NCBI GenBank assembly: GCA_949295935.1
Contig: CASFMW010000013.1
Coordinates: forward strand, 1-40,027
Length of the DNA: 40,027 bases
Source: an uncultured Pseudomonadota bacterium
GTDB lineage: Bacteria > Pseudomonadota > Alphaproteobacteria > RF32 > CAG-239
Reading direction: 5' to 3'
The notes under the pieces were generated by a model that was given only the letters and a program-made list of their open reading frames with translations, did no database searches and had not been told where the DNA came from. This document shows positions 34,041-40,027 of this stretch, piece by piece. Each line of letters begins with the position of its first letter. Within the stretch, counting starts at the first letter, position 1. The position numbers and the translations under genes were made by a program.

Positions 34041-34316
34041 ATGTCTGAAGAAATAAGCGTAGAACTTGAAGTTAAAAATAAAAAAGGTATCCATGCGCGT
34101 GCTGCGGCAGCCTTTGTCAAAACCATTGAAGATATGGACGCAGAAGTAACTGTTGAAAGAATAGGCCAGACTGTGAGCGGTTGTTCTATCATGGGCTTAA
34201 TGATGTTGGCGGCAGCCAAAGGCACGACCATAAAAATTAATGCTAGCGGCAAAGAAGCTCAAAAAGCCATAGATGCCTTGACTAATTTGATAAACAGCAA
34301 GTTCGGAGAGGAATAG
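34041..34316 (+). CDS. ptsH: Phosphocarrier protein HPr
   Basis: 91 aa. The active-site region is KGIHARAAAAFVKTIE with the phospho-His (about residue 15-16). The regulatory Ser lies in VSGCSIMGLMMLAA, the site that HprK modifies; an HprK gene is present at 15265. The gene directly follows EIIA-Man. Enzyme I (ptsI/ptsP) is usually next in this class but is replaced here by a DNA methyltransferase. Confidence 0.94.
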   Translation: MSEEISVELEVKNKKGIHARAAAAFVKTIEDMDAEVTVERIGQTVSGCSIMGLMMLAAAKGTTIKINASGKEAQKAIDALTNLINSKFGEE

Positions 34317-34317
34317 G

Positions 34318-35244
34318 GTGAAAGAAAAAGCACCGCGCAACAAAACGCTTGAACTTAGCCCTAAAGAAATGAACGCCTATGCCAAAAAGGCGATTAAACT
34401 AAACTTCAAAGCATCAATAGACTATGTGATAGATAAAACCATTCATCAAGACATGATGAAAACGCTGGATTATCTGCCTGATTCATCTGTTGATTTGATA
34501 GTGGTTGATCCTCCCTATAATCTAACCAAAGTCTTTGGAAACAGTGTATTTAAAGAGCGTGATTTTAGCGAATACAAAAAATGGCTTGAAAAATGGATAA
34601 AAAAACTTCCGCGTATATTGAAGGAAAACGGGAGCTTGTATATTTGCGCCGATTGGAAAACATCAATAGCCATACCGGAAGTTGCCGGCAAATATTTTAT
34701 TTTACAAAACCGCATTTCTTGGGAAAGAGAAAAGGGCCGCGGCGCTAAAGATAACTGGAAAAATTGCTTGGAGGATATTTGGTTTTTTACCAAAAGCAAA
34801 GATTATACCTTTAACCTCGATGCGGTAAAAATTTTGCGTCCGGTAGTTGCGCCTTATCGCAACGAACAAGGCGAACCCAAAGATTGGGTCGAAGAAAGCG
34901 GCCGCCGCAGCCGTATGACTTATCCTTCAAACATCTGGACCGATATCTCCATTCCGTTTTGGTCAATGCCGGAAAATACCCCTCATCCGACACAAAAACC
35001 AGAAAAATTAATTGCAAAATTGATTTTAGCCTCCAGCAATGAGGGAGATGTTGTTTTTGATCCCTTCTTAGGCTCAGGCACAACTTCTGTCGTCGCTAAA
35101 AAACTCGGTCGCCACTATATTGGCATTGAAAAAGAAAAAGAATATGTTGCTTATGCCGAGTTTCGCCTTGAACAAGCGGATAAAAACAAAGAAATTCAAG
35201 GCTACGAGAACGGTGTATTTAAATCACGCAACGCCGAAATGTAG
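34318..35244 (+). CDS. Orphan DNA adenine/cytosine-N4 methyltransferase, beta-type order
   Basis: 308 aa starting at a GTG one base after the HPr stop. Motif IV DPPYNL (about residues 62-67) comes before the SAM-binding motif I region FDPFLGSGTTSVVAKKLG, the beta order. TQKPEKLIAKLILASS is the typical motif X/target area. Asp-Pro-Pro-Tyr favours N6-adenine methylation. No restriction enzyme gene is near, so it is probably an orphan or regulatory enzyme. It lacks the C-terminal RAMA-type extension of CcrM, so I do not call it CcrM. It contains two copies of the dispersed motif (34541, 35210). Confidence 0.88.
   Translation: MKEKAPRNKTLELSPKEMNAYAKKAIKLNFKASIDYVIDKTIHQDMMKTLDYLPDSSVDLIVVDPPYNLTKVFGNSVFKERDFSEYKKWLEKWIKKLPRILKENGSLYICADWKTSIAIPEVAGKYFILQNRISWEREKGRGAKDNWKNCLEDIWFFTKSKDYTFNLDAVKILRPVVAPYRNEQGEPKDWVEESGRRSRMTYPSNIWTDISIPFWSMPENTPHPTQKPEKLIAKLILASSNEGDVVFDPFLGSGTTSVVAKKLGRHYIGIEKEKEYVAYAEFRLEQADKNKEIQGYENGVFKSRNAEM
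34541..34555 (+). repeat. Dispersed motif copy inside the methyltransferase gene
   Basis: ACAGTGTATTTAAAG, read in frame as S-V-F-K, the same reading as the copies in mnmE and at 9323. Confidence 0.7.
35210..35224 (+). repeat. Dispersed motif copy near the methyltransferase 3' end
   Basis: ACGGTGTATTTAAAT, read as G-V-F-K, seven codons before the stop. Confidence 0.65.
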
Positions 35245-35313
35245 ATATAAAGTTTAAGTCATAAAATAAAAATCACCACTTGTAATTCAGTTAAGGAAGC
35301 ATAAATCCATTTG

Positions 35314-35331
35314 TGCCGATGAAATTCGGCA
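35314..35331 (+). other. Short hairpin ahead of the 34-aa peptide gene
   Basis: TGCCGA and TCGGCA arms around a six-base loop, 38 bases before the small ATG. The T-run starts 17 bases after the stem, so it is a poor intrinsic terminator and could be a leader structure of the small gene. Confidence 0.35.
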
Positions 35332-35369
35332 GGACGAAATCTTTAATAATTTTTTTAGGAGAAATCTTA

Positions 35370-35474
35370 ATGAGTAATAAGAATACGAGTAAAACTGCCT
35401 CGAGCAGTGAAAACTCAACAAATAACAGCAATAATACGTCAAAAACCGGATGCGGTTGCGGCAAAAATAAATAG
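35370..35474 (+). CDS. Tiny Ser/Asn/Lys-rich peptide with C-terminal CGCG motif, 34 aa
   Basis: ATG at 35370 preceded by a strong AGGAGAAATCTTA ribosome site, stop at 35472. The first ~25 residues are almost only Ser, Asn, Thr and Lys, and the end reads TGCGCGKNK with two Cys. The composition suggests a disordered peptide with a small thiol or metal site, or a precursor peptide modified at the C-terminus; neither can be shown here. A leader hairpin lies upstream and a strong terminator 70 bases downstream, which fits a short independent transcript. No modification enzyme is adjacent. Confidence 0.5.
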   Translation: MSNKNTSKTASSSENSTNNSNNTSKTGCGCGKNK

Positions 35475-35543
35475 CTGTTTATAAAAAACATAATACATAT
35501 CGTTTGCACATTTATTATTATCATAATATCACCTTAATTACAC

Positions 35544-35583
35544 AGTCCCGACAAAAAACACACTTGTCGGGACAATTTTTTTT
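35544..35583 (+). terminator. Strong intrinsic terminator before lolA
   Basis: Perfect arms GTCCCGACAA and TTGTCGGGAC around a ten-base loop, then AATTTTTTTT. It separates the small-peptide transcript from lolA. Confidence 0.92.
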
Positions 35584-35623
35584 CATTATATTAGTCAGAG
35601 AAAAATAACAAAGGGGGGATATC

Positions 35624-36235
35624 ATGCGAAAATTAGCATTATTCGCGGGAATACTTATGCTTTTCAGCCCGAAGGCTTTTGCTCAAAAGGCATCCGACGT
35701 TTTAGAAATTGAAAATTATTTGAATAACATAAAAACTTTGCACGCATCTTTTGTTCAAACCGCAAGCAACGGCAATACCTCGGAAGGAAAAATCTATATT
35801 GCCAAACCAAACAAGATTCGCATGGAATATAATGAACCCGTCAATGTATCTATTGTCGGCGACGGAAACTTTATTGTTTATCATGATAAAGAATTAGACC
35901 AAGTAACCCATATTGACTACGACGATGTCCCTGCAAGCTTAATTTTGGCAAATGATATAAAGATTGATGGTAAAAAGATAAAAATAACAGATTTTTATAA
36001 AGATTCTGGAACAACCGAAGCTGTTTTTGAATATGAAGTAAACGGCGAAACTCATCCGATAACTTTAGTCTTTAACAATAATCCGTTTGAGCTGAAACAG
36101 TGGAAAATCACTGATCCTCAGGGTATAGAAATAAGTGTCTTTTTATATAATATGGAACAAGATAAAGACCTTGATGAAACACTGTTCACGGTTAAAGAAA
36201 AACAAAGTCCGGTAAGAAAGAAAAATCGGAGATAA
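35624..36235 (+). CDS. lolA: Outer-membrane lipoprotein carrier protein LolA
   Basis: 203 aa with signal peptide MRKLALFAGILMLFSPKAFA (cleavage after about residue 20). LolA carries lipoproteins across the periplasm from LolCDE to the outer membrane. Family features are LHASFVQTASNGNTSEGKIY, PNKIRMEYNEP and DGNFIVYHDKELDQVTHIDY in the incomplete beta-barrel. A ribosome site (AAGGGGGG) precedes the ATG. xthA starts one base after the stop, so the two genes form an operon. Confidence 0.92.
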   Translation: MRKLALFAGILMLFSPKAFAQKASDVLEIENYLNNIKTLHASFVQTASNGNTSEGKIYIAKPNKIRMEYNEPVNVSIVGDGNFIVYHDKELDQVTHIDYDDVPASLILANDIKIDGKKIKITDFYKDSGTTEAVFEYEVNGETHPITLVFNNNPFELKQWKITDPQGIEISVFLYNMEQDKDLDETLFTVKEKQSPVRKKNRR

Positions 36236-36236
36236 T

Positions 36237-37043
36237 ATGACAAACATAAAACTTGCAACTTGGAATGTAAATTCCATAAGAATAAGACTGGAACATCTGG
36301 CAAGATTTGCCAAAGAAAAGCAGCCGGATGTCATTTGCCTTCAAGAGGTCAAAGCCAAGCCGGAAGATTTTCCGTTTGATGACATCCGTGCGCTGGGATA
36401 TGAAAATATCGCCTTGTATAGTCAGGCCGGCTATAACGGTGTTGCCATCTTGTCAAAATATCATCTGGATAATATTGAAGAACGCGACTGGGTCGGCAAG
36501 CATGATGCCCGCCATATCAAAGCCACGATACTAGGTGATGTTGAAATCAACGATATTTATATTCCTGCCGGCGGTGATATTCCGGACCCGATAGAAAATC
36601 TGTCTTTCGCCCATAAATTAACTTTTATGGATGACATCGCCGAATATTGGGAACAGCATAAAAAAGAAAATCAAGATAAAAAAATGATAATCTGTGGTGA
36701 TTTTAATGTTGCTCCGCTGGAGAATGATGTTTGGAATCACAAACAAATGTTAAAAATCATATCTCATACGCCGGTTGAGGTTGAGCGCTTAACCAGATTA
36801 AAAAAATCACTTGATTTTATTGATATCGGACGAGAATTTCATCCCGAGCCTGAAAAAATTTTCAGTTGGTGGAGTTATCGCAATCCAAACTGGCAAAAAA
36901 ACAACAAAGGCCGCCGCCTTGACCATATCTGGGCAACACCGAAGCTTAAAGAAAACATCAAAAGCTACGAGATTTTCACCCCCACGCGTGCGTGGGAGCG
37001 CCCGTCCGATCATGTTCCGGTGATTGCCGAATTTTCTTTGTGA
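36237..37043 (+). CDS. xthA: Exodeoxyribonuclease III
   Basis: 268 aa. AP endonuclease/3' exonuclease of base-excision repair. Motifs in order: LATWNVNSIRIR (Asn 8 area), CLQEVKA with the metal-binding Glu, YIPAGGD, ICGDFNVAP (Asp/Asn pair), RLDHIWA and the catalytic SDHVPV at the C-terminus. It is coupled to lolA by a one-base spacer. It ends back to back with the response regulator gene on the other strand, with no room for a terminator. Confidence 0.95.
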   Translation: MTNIKLATWNVNSIRIRLEHLARFAKEKQPDVICLQEVKAKPEDFPFDDIRALGYENIALYSQAGYNGVAILSKYHLDNIEERDWVGKHDARHIKATILGDVEINDIYIPAGGDIPDPIENLSFAHKLTFMDDIAEYWEQHKKENQDKKMIICGDFNVAPLENDVWNHKQMLKIISHTPVEVERLTRLKKSLDFIDIGREFHPEPEKIFSWWSYRNPNWQKNNKGRRLDHIWATPKLKENIKSYEIFTPTRAWERPSDHVPVIAEFSL

Positions 37044-37652
37044 CTAAATATTCAATAAATAACCGCCGTCTTCGGTTTTAATAAGTTGGGCAGAATCATC
37101 TTCATGCTCAACTTTTTGTCGCAGACGATAGATATGAGTCTCAATCGTGTGGGTTGAAGCTTCTGGGCTATATCCCCAAACCTCTTTAAGAAGCTCATTT
37201 TTTGATGTGATATTTGGATAAGCCTTGTAAAGATGTTTGATAATAGCCACTTCCTTTTCGGTTAGTTTAACCGTTTCTTGGGTTTTCAGATTAATAATTT
37301 CTTTGGCTGTAGGGCGAAGCTCATAATTTCCGAATTTCAAAAAACCTTCTGCCGAATTTTCAAAACGATTAATGCACGAATGCAAAGAATCAAGCAATTC
37401 CGCAAGATGAAAAGGCTTAACAAAAACATGAACATTTTCAAGAGATGCTGTTTTTTCATCAGATGAAAATAGAAACAGAGGAACTTTAGCATCAATGCTT
37501 TTAAGCAAAGAAACATCTTCATCAACTAACGCAATATCAAAATTCTCATTTTTATCGCGCACAACTGAAAAGCCATCACTCATACGCTCAATTTGTTCGC
37601 ACAAATCGCTTGCAAAAAAATCATCAGAACTCAGCAGTAAAATATTAGTCAT
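37044..37652 (-). CDS. OmpR-type response regulator, orphan
   Basis: 202 aa. N-terminal receiver-like domain (~110 aa), C-terminal winged helix. The receiver retains acidic residues in LLSSDDFF, a possible phospho-acceptor Asp in IALVDEDVS, and the conserved Lys-Pro in VFVKPFHLAELL, but it is short and some loops are reduced. The DNA-binding half is typical: LTEKEVAIIKHLYKA, NELLKEVWGYSPEASTHTIE, IYRLRQKVE and DGGYLLN. No histidine kinase gene is nearby. The pairing with xthA is common in alphaproteobacteria. The porin gene lies upstream on the same strand. Confidence 0.88.
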   Translation of the reverse strand: MTNILLLSSDDFFASDLCEQIERMSDGFSVVRDKNENFDIALVDEDVSLLKSIDAKVPLFLFSSDEKTASLENVHVFVKPFHLAELLDSLHSCINRFENSAEGFLKFGNYELRPTAKEIINLKTQETVKLTEKEVAIIKHLYKAYPNITSKNELLKEVWGYSPEASTHTIETHIYRLRQKVEHEDDSAQLIKTEDGGYLLNI

Positions 37653-37666
37653 AAAAACTCCTTTGG

Positions 37667-38782
37667 TTAAAAGCTCAAGCCGATTCCCAGAGCAAAGGCA
37701 TAGCCCTTACGATTTTTTTCAAGAGCAGGGTCTTCACCGCGAAAATTAACATGTGCGGCGAGGGCATAAACATGGGCATATTTATTGACTTGAAAATCAT
37801 TGGCCAAAAGCCAAATCTGGTCTTTATTTGCAGAATTATCCGCTTGGGCTTCAAAATAGCCGAGCGATGATTTTATCGGACCGAACTGATAACCGATTCC
37901 GGCGTTCCAAGCCTGACCTTCGCGATAACTGTCAAACAAGCCGAGAGAAGAATCTTCGCGAGAAATTTCAAAATCATTACCATCAACATAAGTCTTGCGA
38001 AAACTTCCGCCGACCGACCAATTTCCATAGGATAAGAGTAATCCGGCCGATAAGTCATTATCGTTTTTGTGATAAAGCCCATAGCCGAGAGAAAGCTCTG
38101 CTTGAACAGGGCCAAAATTATTTTGATGATAAAGACCGAGAACATAAGCATCATCACGGTCATAAGCAGCATTAGAACTGACCAGACCACGGCGGTTTTC
38201 GGTGTCGGGAACATAAGAAAAACCAAGGGTCGAATTATAAATTTCAGGAGTAAAATACGAAACTTTCGGGGCAACGCCGTCAGTATTAATTTCGGTAGAG
38301 TTCAGCGTTTTAAAAGATGTTTGAACACCTTTGCGCCTTTGCCAGTTTGGGTTAGCAATAAAATCAACAATATCCGAGTTGTTAAGTTTTATAGGAGAAA
38401 CAGAAGGCGCTCCGACCGACAACACCGCTGCAGCATTAAAAGTTTCACCGATAGAGAGTGTGCCGAACGGTGTATTTAAATCAGCTGAGAGCTGTTTTCC
38501 CCAACTTCCGTTATTAAAATTTTGCACTTCTTTATCACTGGCCGCCATAAGGTCAAGAAAAACCGTTGCGGAATAATCATCAGAAAAGAAATAAGAATAA
38601 GCCGCATTAAGATTTCCGGCTGCTTGCAAAACATTGCTTTTTTGCAAATCCTCATAAGGCTTAGCCACATCATTATAGCCATAGAAAAAATCGGCATCAC
38701 CTCCGATTCCAAAATCACTTTCGGCCCGAGCCGAAGCCGCTATAAAAACAACCCCGCCCAAAACAAGAAACAAAAATCTCAT
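37667..38782 (-). CDS. Outer-membrane porin (Gram-negative beta-barrel)
   Basis: 371 aa. Signal peptide LFLVLGGVVFIAASARAESD with cleavage after ARA. The mature protein has alternating beta-strand sequence with aromatic belts, repeated Gly/Tyr pairs (LSLGYGLYHKNDNDLSAGLL), and ends in FALGIGLSF, the C-terminal Phe signature recognised by the BAM machinery. It should be a general porin; solute preference is unknown. I start at ATG 38782, seven bases after GGAG; a TTG four codons upstream lies on that ribosome site. It carries one antisense copy of the dispersed motif. Confidence 0.85.
   Translation of the reverse strand: MRFLFLVLGGVVFIAASARAESDFGIGGDADFFYGYNDVAKPYEDLQKSNVLQAAGNLNAAYSYFFSDDYSATVFLDLMAASDKEVQNFNNGSWGKQLSADLNTPFGTLSIGETFNAAAVLSVGAPSVSPIKLNNSDIVDFIANPNWQRRKGVQTSFKTLNSTEINTDGVAPKVSYFTPEIYNSTLGFSYVPDTENRRGLVSSNAAYDRDDAYVLGLYHQNNFGPVQAELSLGYGLYHKNDNDLSAGLLLSYGNWSVGGSFRKTYVDGNDFEISREDSSLGLFDSYREGQAWNAGIGYQFGPIKSSLGYFEAQADNSANKDQIWLLANDFQVNKYAHVYALAAHVNFRGEDPALEKNRKGYAFALGIGLSF
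38467..38481 (+). repeat. Dispersed motif copy antisense inside the porin gene
   Basis: ACGGTGTATTTAAAT on the + strand while the porin is on the - strand. It is important because it shows the strand preference does not follow gene direction. Confidence 0.65.
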
Positions 38783-38855
38783 GCTAAACTCCAAATTATA
38801 AAACAGAAATAAGTTTAAGCATAAAAAACAAAGATATCAAGAACAAAGAAAATTT

Positions 38856-39890
38856 TTATAAAGAATCTATATTTCTTGATGAAGCAAGAAAAGAAACTTG
38901 CTGTTGTGACAATTTATGCGGCTGAATTTCTTTATCTTTTCTAGGCACTTTTGCTTCTATTTTTTCTTTCAAAACATCGGAACGAAAGAGGCCTAAATCT
39001 CTTTTCATTTTGTGGTCAACAATATTTTTTTGTTCAGGGGGCAAATTCATATTATCAAACCCTTTAATACTTTGCGCCATCCAGTTCAGATATTGATAAT
39101 CAACTTCTTTCATTGAAACAGGTTTTTGAGAAATTTTATTGTAAGCATTAACGGTTCTTCGAGCCAAGTTTCTATCCATGGCGCATAGCTTAACAAAATC
39201 GGCGCTTCGGTCATTTATATCAGCATTACCAAAGTCAAAAACACCGTTCAAGATATGTTCTTTGGAGGTGTCAACAGCCAAATTTCCACCATGCAAATCA
39301 TTATGGCAGAACACTTTGTCATGCGAAATCGGCGTACGAAAATCATCTAAATCTAGCCCAAAACGATTCATGATCTTTTTATTAGAGGAATAATCGAATT
39401 TTGGATTTTTTTCATAATCATAAGAAATCGGCATGGCGTCATAAGGCCTAATCTCTTTTGTTTCCGATAGCGGGATAGAATGAAGTTCGGCAAAGAAAAC
39501 GGCTAAATCTTCAGCTAAAAAATCTTTTTGTTTTTCTGATAAGCCCGCAAGCAGATTTTCACCGGATTTATTATCCAAAACATCACCTTCTACAATGTCA
39601 TGATAAGCAAAACAAATCTCGGGCGTATCAAAAATTTTCACATCAGATGTTTTGGTTTTAAGATTTTGTTTTTGAATCATAGCGGTAACTTGGCTTTCTC
39701 TTTCCAAATCTGCCCAAGTTTTAGATTCTTTTCCGTTTTTAGGAACACGAAGAACTTTATTTCCGGCTTTAAGGGGAACATTTTGCCCATTTTCGCGAAG
39801 ACTTTTAAGCGAACAGTTTTCCAGTGAAAAAGGAAGTTTTCCTTCTTTTCCAAGAGTAGTTATTTTACTAATAATTTCAGCTGAATTCAT
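38856..39890 (-). CDS. APH/choline-kinase-fold phosphotransferase
   Basis: 344 aa. The aminoglycoside-phosphotransferase fold is shown by FCHNDLHGGNLAV (Brenner motif HxDxxxxN, catalytic Asp about residue 198) and GVFDFGNADINDRSADFVKL (metal-binding DFG-like Asp). An upstream Gly/Lys region (QNVPLKAGNKVLRVPKNGKE) could be the nucleotide-binding part. Substrate is unknown: these folds act on aminoglycosides, homoserine, choline, sugars and others. The C-terminal ~60 residues are a charged extension ending SQQQVSFLASSRNIDSL. It sits beside the right-edge IS element, so it may be an acquired gene. Confidence 0.8.
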   Translation of the reverse strand: MNSAEIISKITTLGKEGKLPFSLENCSLKSLRENGQNVPLKAGNKVLRVPKNGKESKTWADLERESQVTAMIQKQNLKTKTSDVKIFDTPEICFAYHDIVEGDVLDNKSGENLLAGLSEKQKDFLAEDLAVFFAELHSIPLSETKEIRPYDAMPISYDYEKNPKFDYSSNKKIMNRFGLDLDDFRTPISHDKVFCHNDLHGGNLAVDTSKEHILNGVFDFGNADINDRSADFVKLCAMDRNLARRTVNAYNKISQKPVSMKEVDYQYLNWMAQSIKGFDNMNLPPEQKNIVDHKMKRDLGLFRSDVLKEKIEAKVPRKDKEIQPHKLSQQQVSFLASSRNIDSL

Positions 39891-39929
39891 AAGATGTTCT
39901 CCAAATAATATAAATTAATTCTACCTTAT

Positions 39930-39955
39930 TGTACTGCCCCAAGTTTGTCAAGCGG
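39930..39955 (-). repeat. Terminal inverted repeat of the right IS3-family element
   Basis: TGTACTGCCCCAAGTTTGTC, close in form to the IS150-subgroup end (TGTACTGCACCC...). It lies next to the transposase stop and marks the element boundary at about 39930. Confidence 0.65.
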
Positions 39956-40027
39956 CAAAATTGAGAGTCTTAAAGTTAAAATTGTTCCAAATAAGTTCTG
40001 CGTTTGCCGGAGTGATGTATCCGAGCT
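39948..40027 (-). CDS. IS3-family (IS150-group) transposase, C-terminal fragment (cut by window edge)
   Basis: The last 25 codons on the minus strand read LGYITPANAELIWNNFNF..., ending FAA and a TGA stop at 39948. LGY.TP is the usual ending of integrase-core transposases of the IS3 family. The stop codon lies inside the terminal repeat, as is common in compact elements. The rest of the gene is outside the window, so its integrity is unknown. Confidence 0.75.
   Translation of the reverse strand, partial: LGYITPANAELIWNNFNFKTLNFAA

Noticed and set aside
34318..35244. Naming the methyltransferase CcrM
   Set aside because: Beta motif order fits, but the CcrM-type C-terminal extension is missing and target specificity cannot be read from sequence.
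1..40027. tRNA and rRNA genes
   Set aside because: I looked through the intergenic stretches and saw no cloverleaf or rRNA signature; the SRP RNA is the only structured RNA that I can support.

Overview
The window reads as a chromosomal segment of a low-GC, Gram-negative alphaproteobacterium, probably host-associated and uncultured. Evidence for the class: the mnmE/mnmG/rsmG/parA/parB set, a short HprK (140 aa) with stand-alone EIIA-Man and HPr, an IalB-family protein beside rlmN, an SRP RNA-dnaX-ybaB-recR block, a sigma32-like dnaK promoter of alphaproteobacterial form, LolA-XthA beside a response regulator, and a porin. A gut lineage of the RF32 kind is my guess from gene content and base composition; a marker-gene tree would settle it.

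Layout. Both edges are 3' ends of IS3-family transposases (2-100 on +, 39948-40027 on -), from two different elements. 191-3515 is a minus-strand accessory block: an HEXXH metallopeptidase-like protein with ankyrin-like C-terminus, an unknown protein and a HAD phosphatase. 3701-13841 is the mnmE...parB region, which normally lies near the replication origin. Here mnmE, mnmG and rsmG are separated by small hydrolases (two HAD, one esterase, one HD, one PHP). Two perfect 16-bp parS sites lie inside mnmG and rsmG. 13932-19415 is a plus-strand run: membrane-anchored nuclease-like protein, tsaE, hprK, mlaE, mlaF, radA, cvpA. 19452-22229 (minus) holds recR, ybaB, dnaX and the SRP RNA. 22289-28173 holds an LpoA-like lipoprotein, rsmI, yraN, cca, an ialB-like gene, rlmN and a 49-aa membrane peptide. 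28274-31410 is dnaJ-dnaK, with dnaK broken by a deletion and frameshift. 31521-35474 holds a thymidine phosphorylase, an unknown protein, EIIA-Man, HPr, an orphan adenine methyltransferase and a 34-aa Cys-containing peptide. 35624-39890 holds lolA, xthA, a response regulator, a porin and an APH-fold kinase.

The strongest unexplained signal is a dispersed motif, consensus ACACYGTATTTAAAC. I count 16 copies, all on the + strand and none on the - strand. Thirteen lie between 4.28 and 11.73 kb around the parS sites, none between 11.8 and 34.5 kb, and three between 34.5 and 38.5 kb. It occurs inside genes in two sense reading frames, antisense to minus-strand genes, and repeatedly right at stop codons, so selection or spread appears to act on the DNA. 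Other points of note are an A9 slippery run in dnaX with stops close by in both shifted frames, the dnaK lesion, a decayed small gene at 7542-7730, and two peptides shorter than 50 residues.
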